Source: Ilumatobacteraceae bacterium (lineage in GTDB: Bacteria > Actinomycetota > Acidimicrobiia > Acidimicrobiales > Ilumatobacteraceae). From it: 12,332 nt of DNA. This document shows, one piece after another, positions 1 to 6,955 of this stretch (position 1 is the stretch's first letter; every line of letters starts with the position of its first letter). A program made the translations under genes and the position numbers. The stretch spans positions 1 through 12,332 of the forward strand of contig JAHRVJ010000098.1 in the NCBI GenBank assembly GCA_019090765.1. The letters run 5' to 3'. The notes under the pieces were generated by a model that saw only the letters and a program-made list of their open reading frames with translations, was not told the DNA's origin and did no database searches.

Positions 1-1080
1 ATGGGCTACCCGGGGCAGGAGATGGAGCTACTATTTGAGCGAACTACAGATACCGGTTTCACACTGCGTGCCCACCTCGGGGATACGTCGGGAATGGGCG
101 GGAACATGTACGACGGCCCGATGGGCGGGCCGGGGTGGCAGCCGCCTCCATGGTGCTTTGCGAGCGGTCAGATGCGTATCGCCCTTGGCGGCAACGGGGT
201 CATCGACCTGGGCGCCGTCGGCTGGTTCAGCGAACCATTTGAGGGGCGAGCGATCTCCAGGGTGGATCTTGGTTTTGTCGACGGCCAGCCGCACTCTGTA
301 GTTGTGGTGCAAACACCGCCTGACGTCACCCAGGTGAACATCACGTTCGACGATGGCGCGGTCGATAGCGTCGCCCCACAGAACGGAATCGCGGTACTCG
401 CTAACCCGACCGACCTTGGGCCCCAGTCTGGCGGGCTCGGTGAGTTGGGCGGTCCGTTCTCGAGTGCGGCCAACGTCGAGTTTGTGGGTGGCTCCGACGC
501 GATTGTTATCGAATCCGATGGAAGCGGCGGTTTCTACGACCCGGAGTATCGCGAGTCATGTACGCCGCCGCCGCCAGCACTCCCAGACGCCGGCGAACAA
601 CCGGCCGATCCTGCAGCTGCAGAGGCTGAAATTGTCAGCACGATGGCTCAACTTTACGATGTGGAGTTACGGGAAGACCCCGAGGCTGTTCTTCTGAACG
701 ACGACACAGGAGTCGAGGAGGCTCGCGAAGCGGCCTTCGAAGGCGGCTTCTCCGCGGAGGCGCAGAGCGCATCGGCAATCATCGATGAACTCGTATTCAC
801 GACGCCGACCGAAGCCTGGTTCCGATACCAGGTGGAGACAGGTGGCATTGATCGGCCAAGTACAGTTTCTCTGTCAAATCGTTATGGGATCGCGGTGCTG
901 ATCGATGGCAAGTGGCTAATCACCCGTGACACTGTCTGCCAAGACCTAGCGATGGCCAACGGCGACTGCGGCAACTGGGAGCCGGTGCGCCCGCCCAGCA
1001 TGCAGCAGTACTTCGAGCAGGGCCCCGACGTGGAGTTCTCCGACATCGATGACGCTCCAGTAGTGACAACCTCCGAATAA
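1..1080 (+). CDS. Probable secreted/anchored protein with C-terminal NTF2-like domain (5' end probably cut off)
   Basis: The frame is open from the first base to a TAA at 1078-1080. The first codon is ATG, but the chain begins in the middle of what looks like a beta-rich domain, with no signal peptide or membrane segment, so I think the true start lies upstream. Residues about 1-185 form a Gly/Asp/Val-rich beta domain with no motif I recognise. A Pro/Ala/Glu-rich linker follows (about 187-209, CTPPPP). Residues about 210-330 look like an NTF2-like domain of the kind common in actinobacterial exported proteins: helical start (IVSTMAQLYD), acidic middle, then strands with WFRYQV and GKWLITRDTVC. 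C313 and C323 could form a disulfide, which fits an extracytoplasmic site. Function is unknown. The gene is followed by 108 bases before the M24 peptidase. The coding call is firm; the domain name is inferred from pattern only. Confidence 0.8.
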   Translation: MGYPGQEMELLFERTTDTGFTLRAHLGDTSGMGGNMYDGPMGGPGWQPPPWCFASGQMRIALGGNGVIDLGAVGWFSEPFEGRAISRVDLGFVDGQPHSVVVVQTPPDVTQVNITFDDGAVDSVAPQNGIAVLANPTDLGPQSGGLGELGGPFSSAANVEFVGGSDAIVIESDGSGGFYDPEYRESCTPPPPALPDAGEQPADPAAAEAEIVSTMAQLYDVELREDPEAVLLNDDTGVEEAREAAFEGGFSAEAQSASAIIDELVFTTPTEAWFRYQVETGGIDRPSTVSLSNRYGIAVLIDGKWLITRDTVCQDLAMANGDCGNWEPVRPPSMQQYFEQGPDVEFSDIDDAPVVTTSE

Positions 1081-1188
1081 CCCCACCTCACAGCCAGATG
1101 CAACGTTTGTATGTCGTTTTCTGCCACATGCGTCCCAAAAACCGGCCGCAAACGGGCTGACGGACTGTTGTTGGGGTGGCAGACTGCG

Positions 1189-2310
1189 GTGGTGACTACT
1201 CCTGGATCTGCTGCTGACTCTGCCGTGTACGCGAAGCGGATGGCCAGGGTGCGGGCGGCGATGGCTGAGCAGCAGATCGACACGTTGCTGCTGTCGGTTG
1301 GGCACGACTTGCCGTACCTCACTGGCTATACGGCAATGCCGCTGGAGCGGCTGACAATGCTGGTCGTACCGCGTGACGGTGACGCGACGATGCTGATTCC
1401 GGCGCTTGAGGCGCCGCGCGTGGCCGAACAGCAGGGGGTGTTTGAGCTGTTCCCTTGGGGAGAAACGGAGGACCCCACTTCGATTGTCGGCAAGCTGGCT
1501 TCAGGGTCGAAACGGGTCGCGATTGGTGACCAGATGTGGGCCCGATTCCTCGTCGAGTTGATGCCGCACTTGCAGGGGACCGAGTACACGCGAGCTGTTG
1601 ACGTTGTTGGTGCACTGCGAATGGCCAAAGACCCGGCGGAGATCGATGCGCTCGCGCTGGCGGGAGCAGCTGTCGACAAGATCGCGGGCGAGCTGCAACG
1701 CGGCGAAATTGAGCTCGTCGGGCGAACTGAGGCGCAGGTCTCGGCTGAACTGAGCCGGCGGATTATCGCTGAAGGGCACGAGAAGGTGAACTTCGCGATC
1801 GTCGCCGCGGGTGAAAATGCCGCCAGTCCGCATCACCACGCGGGCAGTCGAGTGATCCGCGAGGGCGAAATCGTCCTGTGCGATTTCGGCGGCACGATGG
1901 CCGGATACTGCTCTGACACGACCCGATGTGTATTCACCGGCCCGATTGATCCCGAAGTCGCCGACGCATATGCGGTGTTGCAAACGGCACAGCAGGTTGG
2001 CGTCAAGGCTGGGGCTGTGGGTACCCCCTGTGAAGAGGTCGATAGGGCAACTCGTCAGGTGATCGTCGATGGCGGATACGGCGAGTACTTCATCCACCGC
2101 ACCGGGCACGGCATTGGGATGGAAGAACACGAGGACCCATACATCGTTGAGGGGAACTCCCTGCCGCTCGAAGCCGGCCATGCCTACAGCATCGAGCCAG
2201 GTATCTACGTGCCCGGCAAATGGGGGATGCGGCTCGAAGACATCGTGGTGGCGACCCCGAGCGGACCATTGGCGCTCAACGCTTCGGATCATTCGCTCGT
2301 CAGCGTCTAG
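1189..2310 (+). CDS. M24 family metallopeptidase (Xaa-Pro aminopeptidase/dipeptidase type)
   Basis: This is a pita-bread-fold peptidase expected to remove N-terminal residues next to proline from peptides, probably in the cytoplasm because no signal peptide is visible. Counting from GTG 1189 (373 aa), residues about 12-140 are the creatinase-like N-terminal domain (YAKRMARVRAAM, then DLPYLTGY). Residues about 150-370 are the catalytic domain. All five dinuclear metal ligands are present: D232 (CDFGG), D243 (SDTTR), H307 (RTGHGIG), E336 (SIEPGIY) and E350 (RLEDIV). His residues near 215 fit the substrate-binding HHH region. The frame stays open up to ATG 1111, but those first 26 residues do not look like the family and lack a ribosome site. 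GTG 1189 has GGGGTGG nine bases upstream and gives a normal family length. GTG 1192 is equally possible. Its substrate cannot be named from sequence. Confidence 0.93.
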   Translation: MVTTPGSAADSAVYAKRMARVRAAMAEQQIDTLLLSVGHDLPYLTGYTAMPLERLTMLVVPRDGDATMLIPALEAPRVAEQQGVFELFPWGETEDPTSIVGKLASGSKRVAIGDQMWARFLVELMPHLQGTEYTRAVDVVGALRMAKDPAEIDALALAGAAVDKIAGELQRGEIELVGRTEAQVSAELSRRIIAEGHEKVNFAIVAAGENAASPHHHAGSRVIREGEIVLCDFGGTMAGYCSDTTRCVFTGPIDPEVADAYAVLQTAQQVGVKAGAVGTPCEEVDRATRQVIVDGGYGEYFIHRTGHGIGMEEHEDPYIVEGNSLPLEAGHAYSIEPGIYVPGKWGMRLEDIVVATPSGPLALNASDHSLVSV

Positions 2311-2326
2311 CGAATCTGCTTGGGAC

Positions 2327-2995
2327 CTACTCGGTTGCGAATGCCGATTCGTCAGGCACGTCGCTAAACGAAGTCATCTCAATAAACAGGTCGGCGCCGT
2401 CATAGCGGGCGAGGGGACCAGAGTCGAGCGCACAATAGGTGACGTTGCCCCCGGTTACCGGAATATCGACGCACTGCACCTGTTGGTCGGCCTGGGTAAT
2501 CGTGTAGCCGTTCACTTCGCCCACGCGGCGGTTGGTATCGACTCGGAGTCGTCGGGCAAAGCTGCGGGCGTAGAAGTTGTGGTTCATCTGTAGGTCGCTG
2601 ACGCGAGCGTCGTTGAGTGTCGCTTCGCATTCGCCACTTTGCAGGTTGCAGGTGGCCGTCTTGTCAGTGCTGTCGATGAACCGAACGTCGTTGATCGTGA
2701 TCGAGCGGCGGCTGTTGTCGGCTTGGACGACTGTGGCCGTGGAGTCTTGCGACCCGAGTCGGGTGAGGATTTCGTAGTTTGCGGTGAACTGAGTTGGTCC
2801 GACGGCGTCGAGGCGCTCGAGAATCGCATCAACTTCAGTGACTCCGGTTTCGGCTTCGAGCGGCTCGTCGTTCTCGAAACTAGGCCGCTGGCCGGTGAAG
2901 CAGCCAGCCAGAGCGGTGGCGCAGACCAACGTCAGAATGGTCGCGCTGAGGCGCTTGACCCCGCAGGTTGGTTGAGATCGCTGGACTGTTGCCAT
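2327..2995 (-). CDS. Lipoprotein of unknown function
   Basis: The 222-residue protein begins with a lipoprotein signal peptide: basic K14-R15, a hydrophobic stretch, and lipobox LAGC with the lipidated cysteine at C32. The mature protein should therefore be anchored on the outer face of the cytoplasmic membrane. After an acidic Glu-rich spacer (about 40-55) comes a beta-rich domain with FTANYEIL and SITINDVRFI. It has two close cysteine pairs, C116/C123 and C175/C188, likely disulfides. The pattern of a lipoprotein whose strands describe a quantity on residues and ends in YDGADLFIEM loosely recalls LolA/LppX-type carriers, but I would not assign that. ATG 2995 is the only start that keeps the basic n-region. 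No Shine-Dalgarno is visible, but a TAGCCT box lies nine bases upstream. It converges with the M24 gene (16-base gap) and diverges from the membrane protein. Confidence 0.85.
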   Translation of the reverse strand: MATVQRSQPTCGVKRLSATILTLVCATALAGCFTGQRPSFENDEPLEAETGVTEVDAILERLDAVGPTQFTANYEILTRLGSQDSTATVVQADNSRRSITINDVRFIDSTDKTATCNLQSGECEATLNDARVSDLQMNHNFYARSFARRLRVDTNRRVGEVNGYTITQADQQVQCVDIPVTGGNVTYCALDSGPLARYDGADLFIEMTSFSDVPDESAFATE

Positions 2996-3030
2996 GGAGC
3001 GGTCAGGCTACGGCGTTACCCTGCTCGACC
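2996..3030. promoter_or_regulatory. Short divergent promoter region, two near-leaderless -10 boxes
   Basis: Only 35 bases separate the lipoprotein start (2995, minus) from GTG 3031 of the membrane protein. On the minus strand TAGCCT (3010-3005) lies nine bases from the ATG. On the plus strand TACCCT (3017-3022) lies eight bases from the GTG. Both fit the TAnnnT -10 consensus of actinobacterial housekeeping promoters and imply leaders of only a base or two. Clear -35 boxes are not seen. Inferred from pattern and position only. Confidence 0.4.
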
Positions 3031-3906
3031 GTGATCAGCCTCGATGCCGCAACGGTGCTGCTGCAGTGGGCGACTGGCGGCATGCTCTTCTGTTGGTTCA
3101 CGACGCGGCGTCGAATCGCCAGCCTTGGTTACGGCTGGTTGCTGCGTGGAGTGTATTTCTGCTTCGCTGCGGGGTCCTTAGCGGCGGGTCTCGCGTTTGA
3201 CGTCGTGCCTGTGCGAGAGGCTGCATCGGTTGGCGTAATGATCGCTTGTGTCGTGGCGCTTGTCGTTTCCGTGCAGCGCAAGGAGGCCGGCGTCTCGGGT
3301 CAGCAAGCAGATTTTGATCGCCGAACCGAGCGGGTCGCGGCGATGACGGGGATCGAACGCGCGGCCGATCAGGCCGTTGAGGACGGCTCCGAGCGGCCTT
3401 CGGGACCTGAGTTTCCCCCAATTCTTGATCTCGTTCCGGCATTGATCGGAACTGTCGGATTGGTTGCGGCTTCGATCGATACTGACGGCAACACGGCAGT
3501 GGCATTGGCGCGCACGCTGGTTGGCGCAGCGTTCATCGGTGCGATTTCCGACGCCATGTTGCTTGGGCACTGGTATCTCACCCAGCCGGGTCTGCCTCGC
3601 AGGCTGCTCAACGAGATGGTGAATGCGTTGGCGTGGCTGTGGCCGTTCGAAGTTGCCGTAATGCTGCTTCCGACGGGGATGTTCGCGGTGTTTACAGGAA
3701 CTGTTGACGATGGATGGGGAGGGATGCTCGGGTGGATGTGGGCGATGTGTGCAATCACCACCATCATCCTGATCATGATTACCAAGGCCGCCCTCAAGGA
3801 GCGGTACTACTCAGCAGTGATGGCCGCGACCGGCTTGCTGTATCTGGCGATCCTCACTGGTTTTGGTATGGACATCGTCGCCCGCGCCGTCCTCGACCAG
3901 ACCTAA
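3031..3906 (+). CDS. Multi-pass membrane protein, unknown function
   Basis: The protein (291 aa from GTG 3031) has about eight hydrophobic segments, at roughly residues 6-24, 39-57, 63-82, 131-149, 157-178, 198-221, 231-250 and 262-284. A hydrophilic charged loop at about 83-130 separates the first three from the last five. A distinctive stretch at about 177-190 reads GHWYLTQPGLPRR, just after the fifth segment, and would face one side of the membrane as a conserved-looking loop. I do not recognise the family. A longer frame from TTG 2968 exists, but it would overlap the divergent lipoprotein gene by 28 bases and adds residues with no membrane character. GTG 3031 also sits just after a TACCCT box. 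It shares this short control region with the lipoprotein, so the two may act together at the membrane; that is inference. No intact gene follows for 450 bases. Confidence 0.82.
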   Translation: MISLDAATVLLQWATGGMLFCWFTTRRRIASLGYGWLLRGVYFCFAAGSLAAGLAFDVVPVREAASVGVMIACVVALVVSVQRKEAGVSGQQADFDRRTERVAAMTGIERAADQAVEDGSERPSGPEFPPILDLVPALIGTVGLVAASIDTDGNTAVALARTLVGAAFIGAISDAMLLGHWYLTQPGLPRRLLNEMVNALAWLWPFEVAVMLLPTGMFAVFTGTVDDGWGGMLGWMWAMCAITTIILIMITKAALKERYYSAVMAATGLLYLAILTGFGMDIVARAVLDQT

Positions 3907-4029
3907 CCCAGACCCTCGATCCCGTTTCGGCGCATCTCCCTCGCGTGCTTTGTTGCGCGACCCCTCATTGGAGCGGGCGGGTCGGGCGAGGTGCCAATTT
4001 CAGCTCCGGCGTCGGCCGCAAAAGGTTGA

Positions 4030-4356
4030 TGGCGCCACGAGCCAGAGCTGACGATTGCCGCTGGTGATTCTGTAGTCCTCGCTGCAACGTCGGCGACGGT
4101 TTCTGAGACGCTGCGCAGCAATGGGTTAGCTGAACGCGAAGACGTTGAACTGCTGAGCTTCCCAATTGGGGAGATTGAGATTGTTGGCACCAACTTTCGG
4201 ACGGATCCCGTCAGGCGCCCAGTGGTTCTCCGCGGGCGCATTCGTAACGGTGGCTCCCTTGATCGGGATTCTCGATGAGGTTCAGCGCGACCTGCTCGCG
4301 CGGACTCTCATCGGGGGTGCCGCGGTTCGAGCGGTACGGGAGGTCATCATGTTGGG
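4030..4356 (+). pseudogene. Probable broken gene: coding-like segments in two frames
   Basis: The stretch 3907-4356 holds no intact gene. In the frame shared with the flanking genes, a TGA at 4027-4029 is followed by 82 open codons to TGA 4276-4278. From about 4045 the translation looks like real protein (ELTIAAGDSVVLAATS, then EDVELLSFPIGEIEIVGTNF), balanced in charge and hydrophobicity, yet there is no ATG, GTG or TTG in the first two thirds. Around 4235 the coding look moves to the next frame (VAPLIGILDEVQRDLLARTL, then GGAAVRAVREVIMLG) and fades into the serine hydrolase start. A gene that lost its start and took a frameshift would explain this, as would a sequencing indel. A hand count gives only about 55% G/C at third positions in the first segment, which fits relaxed selection. 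I do not recognise the family. Bases 3907-4029 show nothing I can name. Confidence 0.4.
4338..4344 (+). promoter_or_regulatory. Ribosome binding site before serine hydrolase
   Basis: GGGAGGT is a strong Shine-Dalgarno match. It lies twelve bases before ATG 4357, longer than usual. A nearer ATG at 4349 has only four bases of spacing and opens a different frame that ends at 4453 without family features. The hydrolase start is therefore chosen for its signal peptide rather than for spacing. Confidence 0.5.
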
Positions 4357-5607
4357 ATGTTCGGACGACCGAGTCGAGTGCTGCCTCTGGCGGTGGCGGT
4401 CGGGGCCTTACTGGCGTCTTGTTCTGCACCGACTGCAGAATCGGGCGGACTAGCTACGTCGCAGCAAGTAGCTACGACGCTGCCCGAGCTGTTCGTCGAT
4501 ATCGAGCTTGAGGAGTTTCCCGATCCGGATGTGGATCGTGTCACGATTGCGCCGCTCCCACCGTCGCTTAGGCCAGATGCAACCGAAGTCATCCCGACAC
4601 TCACAGGGTGGGATGCTTTCGATGACCATCTGCAACGCACTGTTATCGGTGGCGGGTCGAATGCTCTCTCTGTCGCTGTCTCCGTCGACGGTGAGATTGT
4701 TCACCGAGCGGCGATGGGACTTCGATCATCTGCATCCTTTGAAGGTGCCGAGACTCAGGATCGGTTCCGAATCGCGAGCATCTCCAAGACGATTACAGCG
4801 ATTGTTGCACTGCAGCTCGTGGAGGACGGAGTGGTCGGCTTGAATGAGCCGGTTGGTGCGACGATCGCGGAGGGCCTAGATGTCGCCAACCCCCGGCCTG
4901 GTACGACCGACGTCACCGTTCGGCAACTGCTTACCCATACCTCGGGGTTCTCGAAGTACGAGAACCTCTTCTTCGGCGGTCAGGTCGGGTCATGTCGTGA
5001 GGCAGCCGCGGTCGGCTTCAGCTCGTCCTTGCGGGGGACTCCTGGGGGGAGCTTCCAATACAGCAATATGAACTACTGCGTTCTCGGACTGTTGATTGAG
5101 CAGCTGACCGAGATGCCTTATGAGGAGGCGGTTTACGAGCACTTGCTTACACCTCTCGGAATTTCGGGGATGCGGCTAGCGGCGACGGTTGACCCCGGGC
5201 CCGACGAGATCGAGCATGTCACCACGCCTGGCCGTAACTACATGGAAGCTCTTGGCGCCGCGGGCGGATGGATTGCGACGCCCGCAGACATCGTGACCAT
5301 TGTCGATTCCCTCGACCCAGAAACGTCGGGATGGAAGCCGTTGTCCCAGGAAACAGTCGGACTCATGAAGACCAGCGCAAACACCCCGCAGACGCCGGAT
5401 CGGGGCTACGGAATGGGTCTGATTCTCTATGGCAACGGCAACTCAGGTCATACAGGCACGATCGAGAGCACCCATGCAATGGTGCTCGACCGCGCCGACA
5501 ATGTGACGTGGGCCGTAACCGTGAGTGGCGGCTACCCAAGCGACACACCTCGGCTCGCGGGGATAATTGACAAGGCTCTGATCGCTGGCGGATTCCTCAG
5601 CGGCTGA
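4357..5607 (+). CDS. Beta-lactamase family (class C type) serine hydrolase, lipoprotein
   Basis: This 416-residue exported hydrolase belongs to the large beta-lactamase/DD-peptidase/esterase family. A signal peptide (R4, R7, hydrophobic 8-20) ends in lipobox LASC with the lipidated cysteine at C22, so it should work on the outer membrane face. A spacer of about 60 mostly acidic residues leads to the catalytic domain (about 85-412). The S-x-x-K motif is SISK, S141 nucleophile and K144. Also visible are LLTHTSG (191-197), a YSN second motif (Y235-N237) and HTG (365-367) in place of the classic KTG triad, a replacement common in esterase and peptidase members. Members act on peptides, esters or beta-lactams, and the substrate here cannot be told. 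Calling it a resistance gene would be unjustified. It starts after the broken gene region and converges with the iron transporter operon. Confidence 0.93.
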   Translation: MFGRPSRVLPLAVAVGALLASCSAPTAESGGLATSQQVATTLPELFVDIELEEFPDPDVDRVTIAPLPPSLRPDATEVIPTLTGWDAFDDHLQRTVIGGGSNALSVAVSVDGEIVHRAAMGLRSSASFEGAETQDRFRIASISKTITAIVALQLVEDGVVGLNEPVGATIAEGLDVANPRPGTTDVTVRQLLTHTSGFSKYENLFFGGQVGSCREAAAVGFSSSLRGTPGGSFQYSNMNYCVLGLLIEQLTEMPYEEAVYEHLLTPLGISGMRLAATVDPGPDEIEHVTTPGRNYMEALGAAGGWIATPADIVTIVDSLDPETSGWKPLSQETVGLMKTSANTPQTPDRGYGMGLILYGNGNSGHTGTIESTHAMVLDRADNVTWAVTVSGGYPSDTPRLAGIIDKALIAGGFLSG

Positions 5608-5616
5608 ACCCGTTCG

Positions 5617-5669
5617 CAGCAACGATGCTGTCAGTGCGGTCTATTCGGTCAGCAGCGGAACAACTTCCG
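5617..5669. terminator. Possible convergent terminator hairpins
   Basis: The 80 bases between the serine hydrolase and the ABC ATPase hold two small perfect hairpins: CAGCA-acga-TGCTG (5617-5630) and CGGAA-caac-TTCCG (5656-5669). The second could extend through flanking CAG/CTG. Neither has a T run, so an intrinsic terminator is only a positional inference between convergent genes. Confidence 0.3.
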
Positions 5670-5687
5670 ACTGAGCGACGGTGATCG

Positions 5688-6944
5688 CTAACCGATCCGG
5701 AAGTCGGTAGGTAGCGGACGACACGAGTGTGCCGAGCCGGCGGTCGGCCAGGCCTCCGTTGGGCCTCCGCTGAATCTCACACAGACCCGATCGCCGTTCT
5801 CGTAGAGCTCGCTCGATGTGGCTCGGGCGGCCAGGATGGAGCCGTCGTTGAGTTGTAACTCGTAGCGCACGTCGTGTCCGTAGTACTCAACATCGGTGAT
5901 CAGCGCACAGTCACCGGGACGTAGCTCTACTTGTTCGGGGCGAACGAGTACTTCGACATCACCGTGGGCACGCCCTTGCTCTGTACTCAGCGGGACCGGA
6001 CCGAGGAGGGTGTTAGCCACGAGGGAGTTGGGCTGGACGCCGGACGTGTTGTTCGGCTCGCCAACGTGCTCGTGTGGTGTGGCGCCGTCGACGGCAGAGT
6101 CGAATCGTCCGCGAATTAGGTTGGCCTCGCCGACGAATCCTGCAACCCAGCGCGTGTTTGGGCGCCGGTATAGATCGTCGGGAGTGCCGACCTGCTCGAT
6201 CCGGCCGTCACGGAGGACCGCTACCTGGTCGCCAAGGACGAATGCCTCATCTTGGTCGTGAGTTACGAAAATGGTCGTCACGTCAATCCGCCGCACAATG
6301 CGCGCGACCTCAGCGCGGAGTTGTAGACGAAGGGCGGCGTCGAGCGCAGAAAATGGCTCATCGAGCAGGAGCACAGAAGGTTGCGGTGCGAGCGAGCGAG
6401 CCAGAGCGACACGCTGTTGCTGACCGCCTGACAATGTTCCTGGTAGTCGGTCGCCGAACTCGTCGAGATCGACCAAGTGCAGCATCTCTTCGACCTGTTT
6501 TGTTCTGGCACGTTTCGACATCTTGTTCGCCGAGCCACGCAGCCCAAAGGTGATGTTCTGGGCGACCGTTAGGTGAGGGAAGAGCGCCCCGTCTTGAAAA
6601 ACCATGCCGACGTTGCGGCGCTCGGGTTGCATCCAAGTGTGACTGTCGCTGACGACTCGTCCGCCGATTGTGATGGACCCGGTGCGGGGTCGTTCAAGCC
6701 CGGCAACAGCGCGCAGGAGGGAAGTTTTCCCACACCCAGAGGGTCCGAGTAATGCAACGATCGACCCGGCAGAGATCTCAAGGGTCGCGTCACGAACGGC
6801 GTCGATAGGGGTATCTGCGCCATCAGGGGAGTCGTAGGCAACCGTGACGTCGCTGATCGCAATAGATGCCCCGGTCTGGGTTCCGGCGTTGGGCGGGGTA
6901 CCCGTTGTGGGGTCTTCCGGCTCCGTATCGAGTGTGCTCGCCAT
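5688..6944 (-). CDS. Fe3+-type ABC transporter ATP-binding protein (FbpC/FutC-like)
   Basis: This is the energising subunit of the importer encoded just upstream on the same strand. In its 418 residues: Walker A GPSGCGKTS (67-75), Q-loop Q117, signature LSGGQ (171-175), Walker B VLLLDE (191-196), D-loop SALD, H-loop H229. All catalytic residues are intact. The region after 270 (VGEANLIRG) is the second domain, and residues about 330-398 (VLVRPEQVEL onward) look like a TOBE domain, which is typical of the iron, polyamine and sulfate ATPase group. The pairing with a FutA-like binding protein and a double permease favours ferric iron. An unusual acidic, Pro/Thr-rich tail of about 26 residues precedes the first strand, and I see no alternative start that would remove it. 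A hydrophilic insert lies at about 285-312. The gene starts eleven bases after the permease stop, so the two are surely co-transcribed. Confidence 0.95.
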   Translation of the reverse strand: MASTLDTEPEDPTTGTPPNAGTQTGASIAISDVTVAYDSPDGADTPIDAVRDATLEISAGSIVALLGPSGCGKTSLLRAVAGLERPRTGSITIGGRVVSDSHTWMQPERRNVGMVFQDGALFPHLTVAQNITFGLRGSANKMSKRARTKQVEEMLHLVDLDEFGDRLPGTLSGGQQQRVALARSLAPQPSVLLLDEPFSALDAALRLQLRAEVARIVRRIDVTTIFVTHDQDEAFVLGDQVAVLRDGRIEQVGTPDDLYRRPNTRWVAGFVGEANLIRGRFDSAVDGATPHEHVGEPNNTSGVQPNSLVANTLLGPVPLSTEQGRAHGDVEVLVRPEQVELRPGDCALITDVEYYGHDVRYELQLNDGSILAARATSSELYENGDRVCVRFSGGPTEAWPTAGSAHSCRPLPTDFRIG

Positions 6945-6955
6945 TGAGTGTAAGG

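Noticed and set aside
1501..2292. Long open frame (263 codons) on the minus strand inside the M24 gene
   Set aside because: It lies wholly opposite a gene with all catalytic residues intact and its translation is rich in His, Arg and Ser without domain features, as expected for an antisense shadow.
2968..3030. TTG 2968 as the start of the membrane protein
   Set aside because: It would overlap the divergent lipoprotein start by 28 bases and adds residues with no membrane character; GTG 3031 follows a -10 box and fits better.
3369..3797. 142-codon minus-strand frame opposite the membrane protein
   Set aside because: Shadow of hydrophobic plus-strand codons; no ribosome site and no family features.
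3903..4241. 112-codon minus-strand frame across the region without a gene
   Set aside because: Its translation is Ser/Thr/Arg-rich with no hydrophobic core, and the plus-strand reading of the same bases looks much more protein-like.
6074..6553. 159-codon plus-strand frame inside the ABC ATPase gene
   Set aside because: Arg/Pro-rich shadow of a gene with complete Walker and signature motifs on the other strand.
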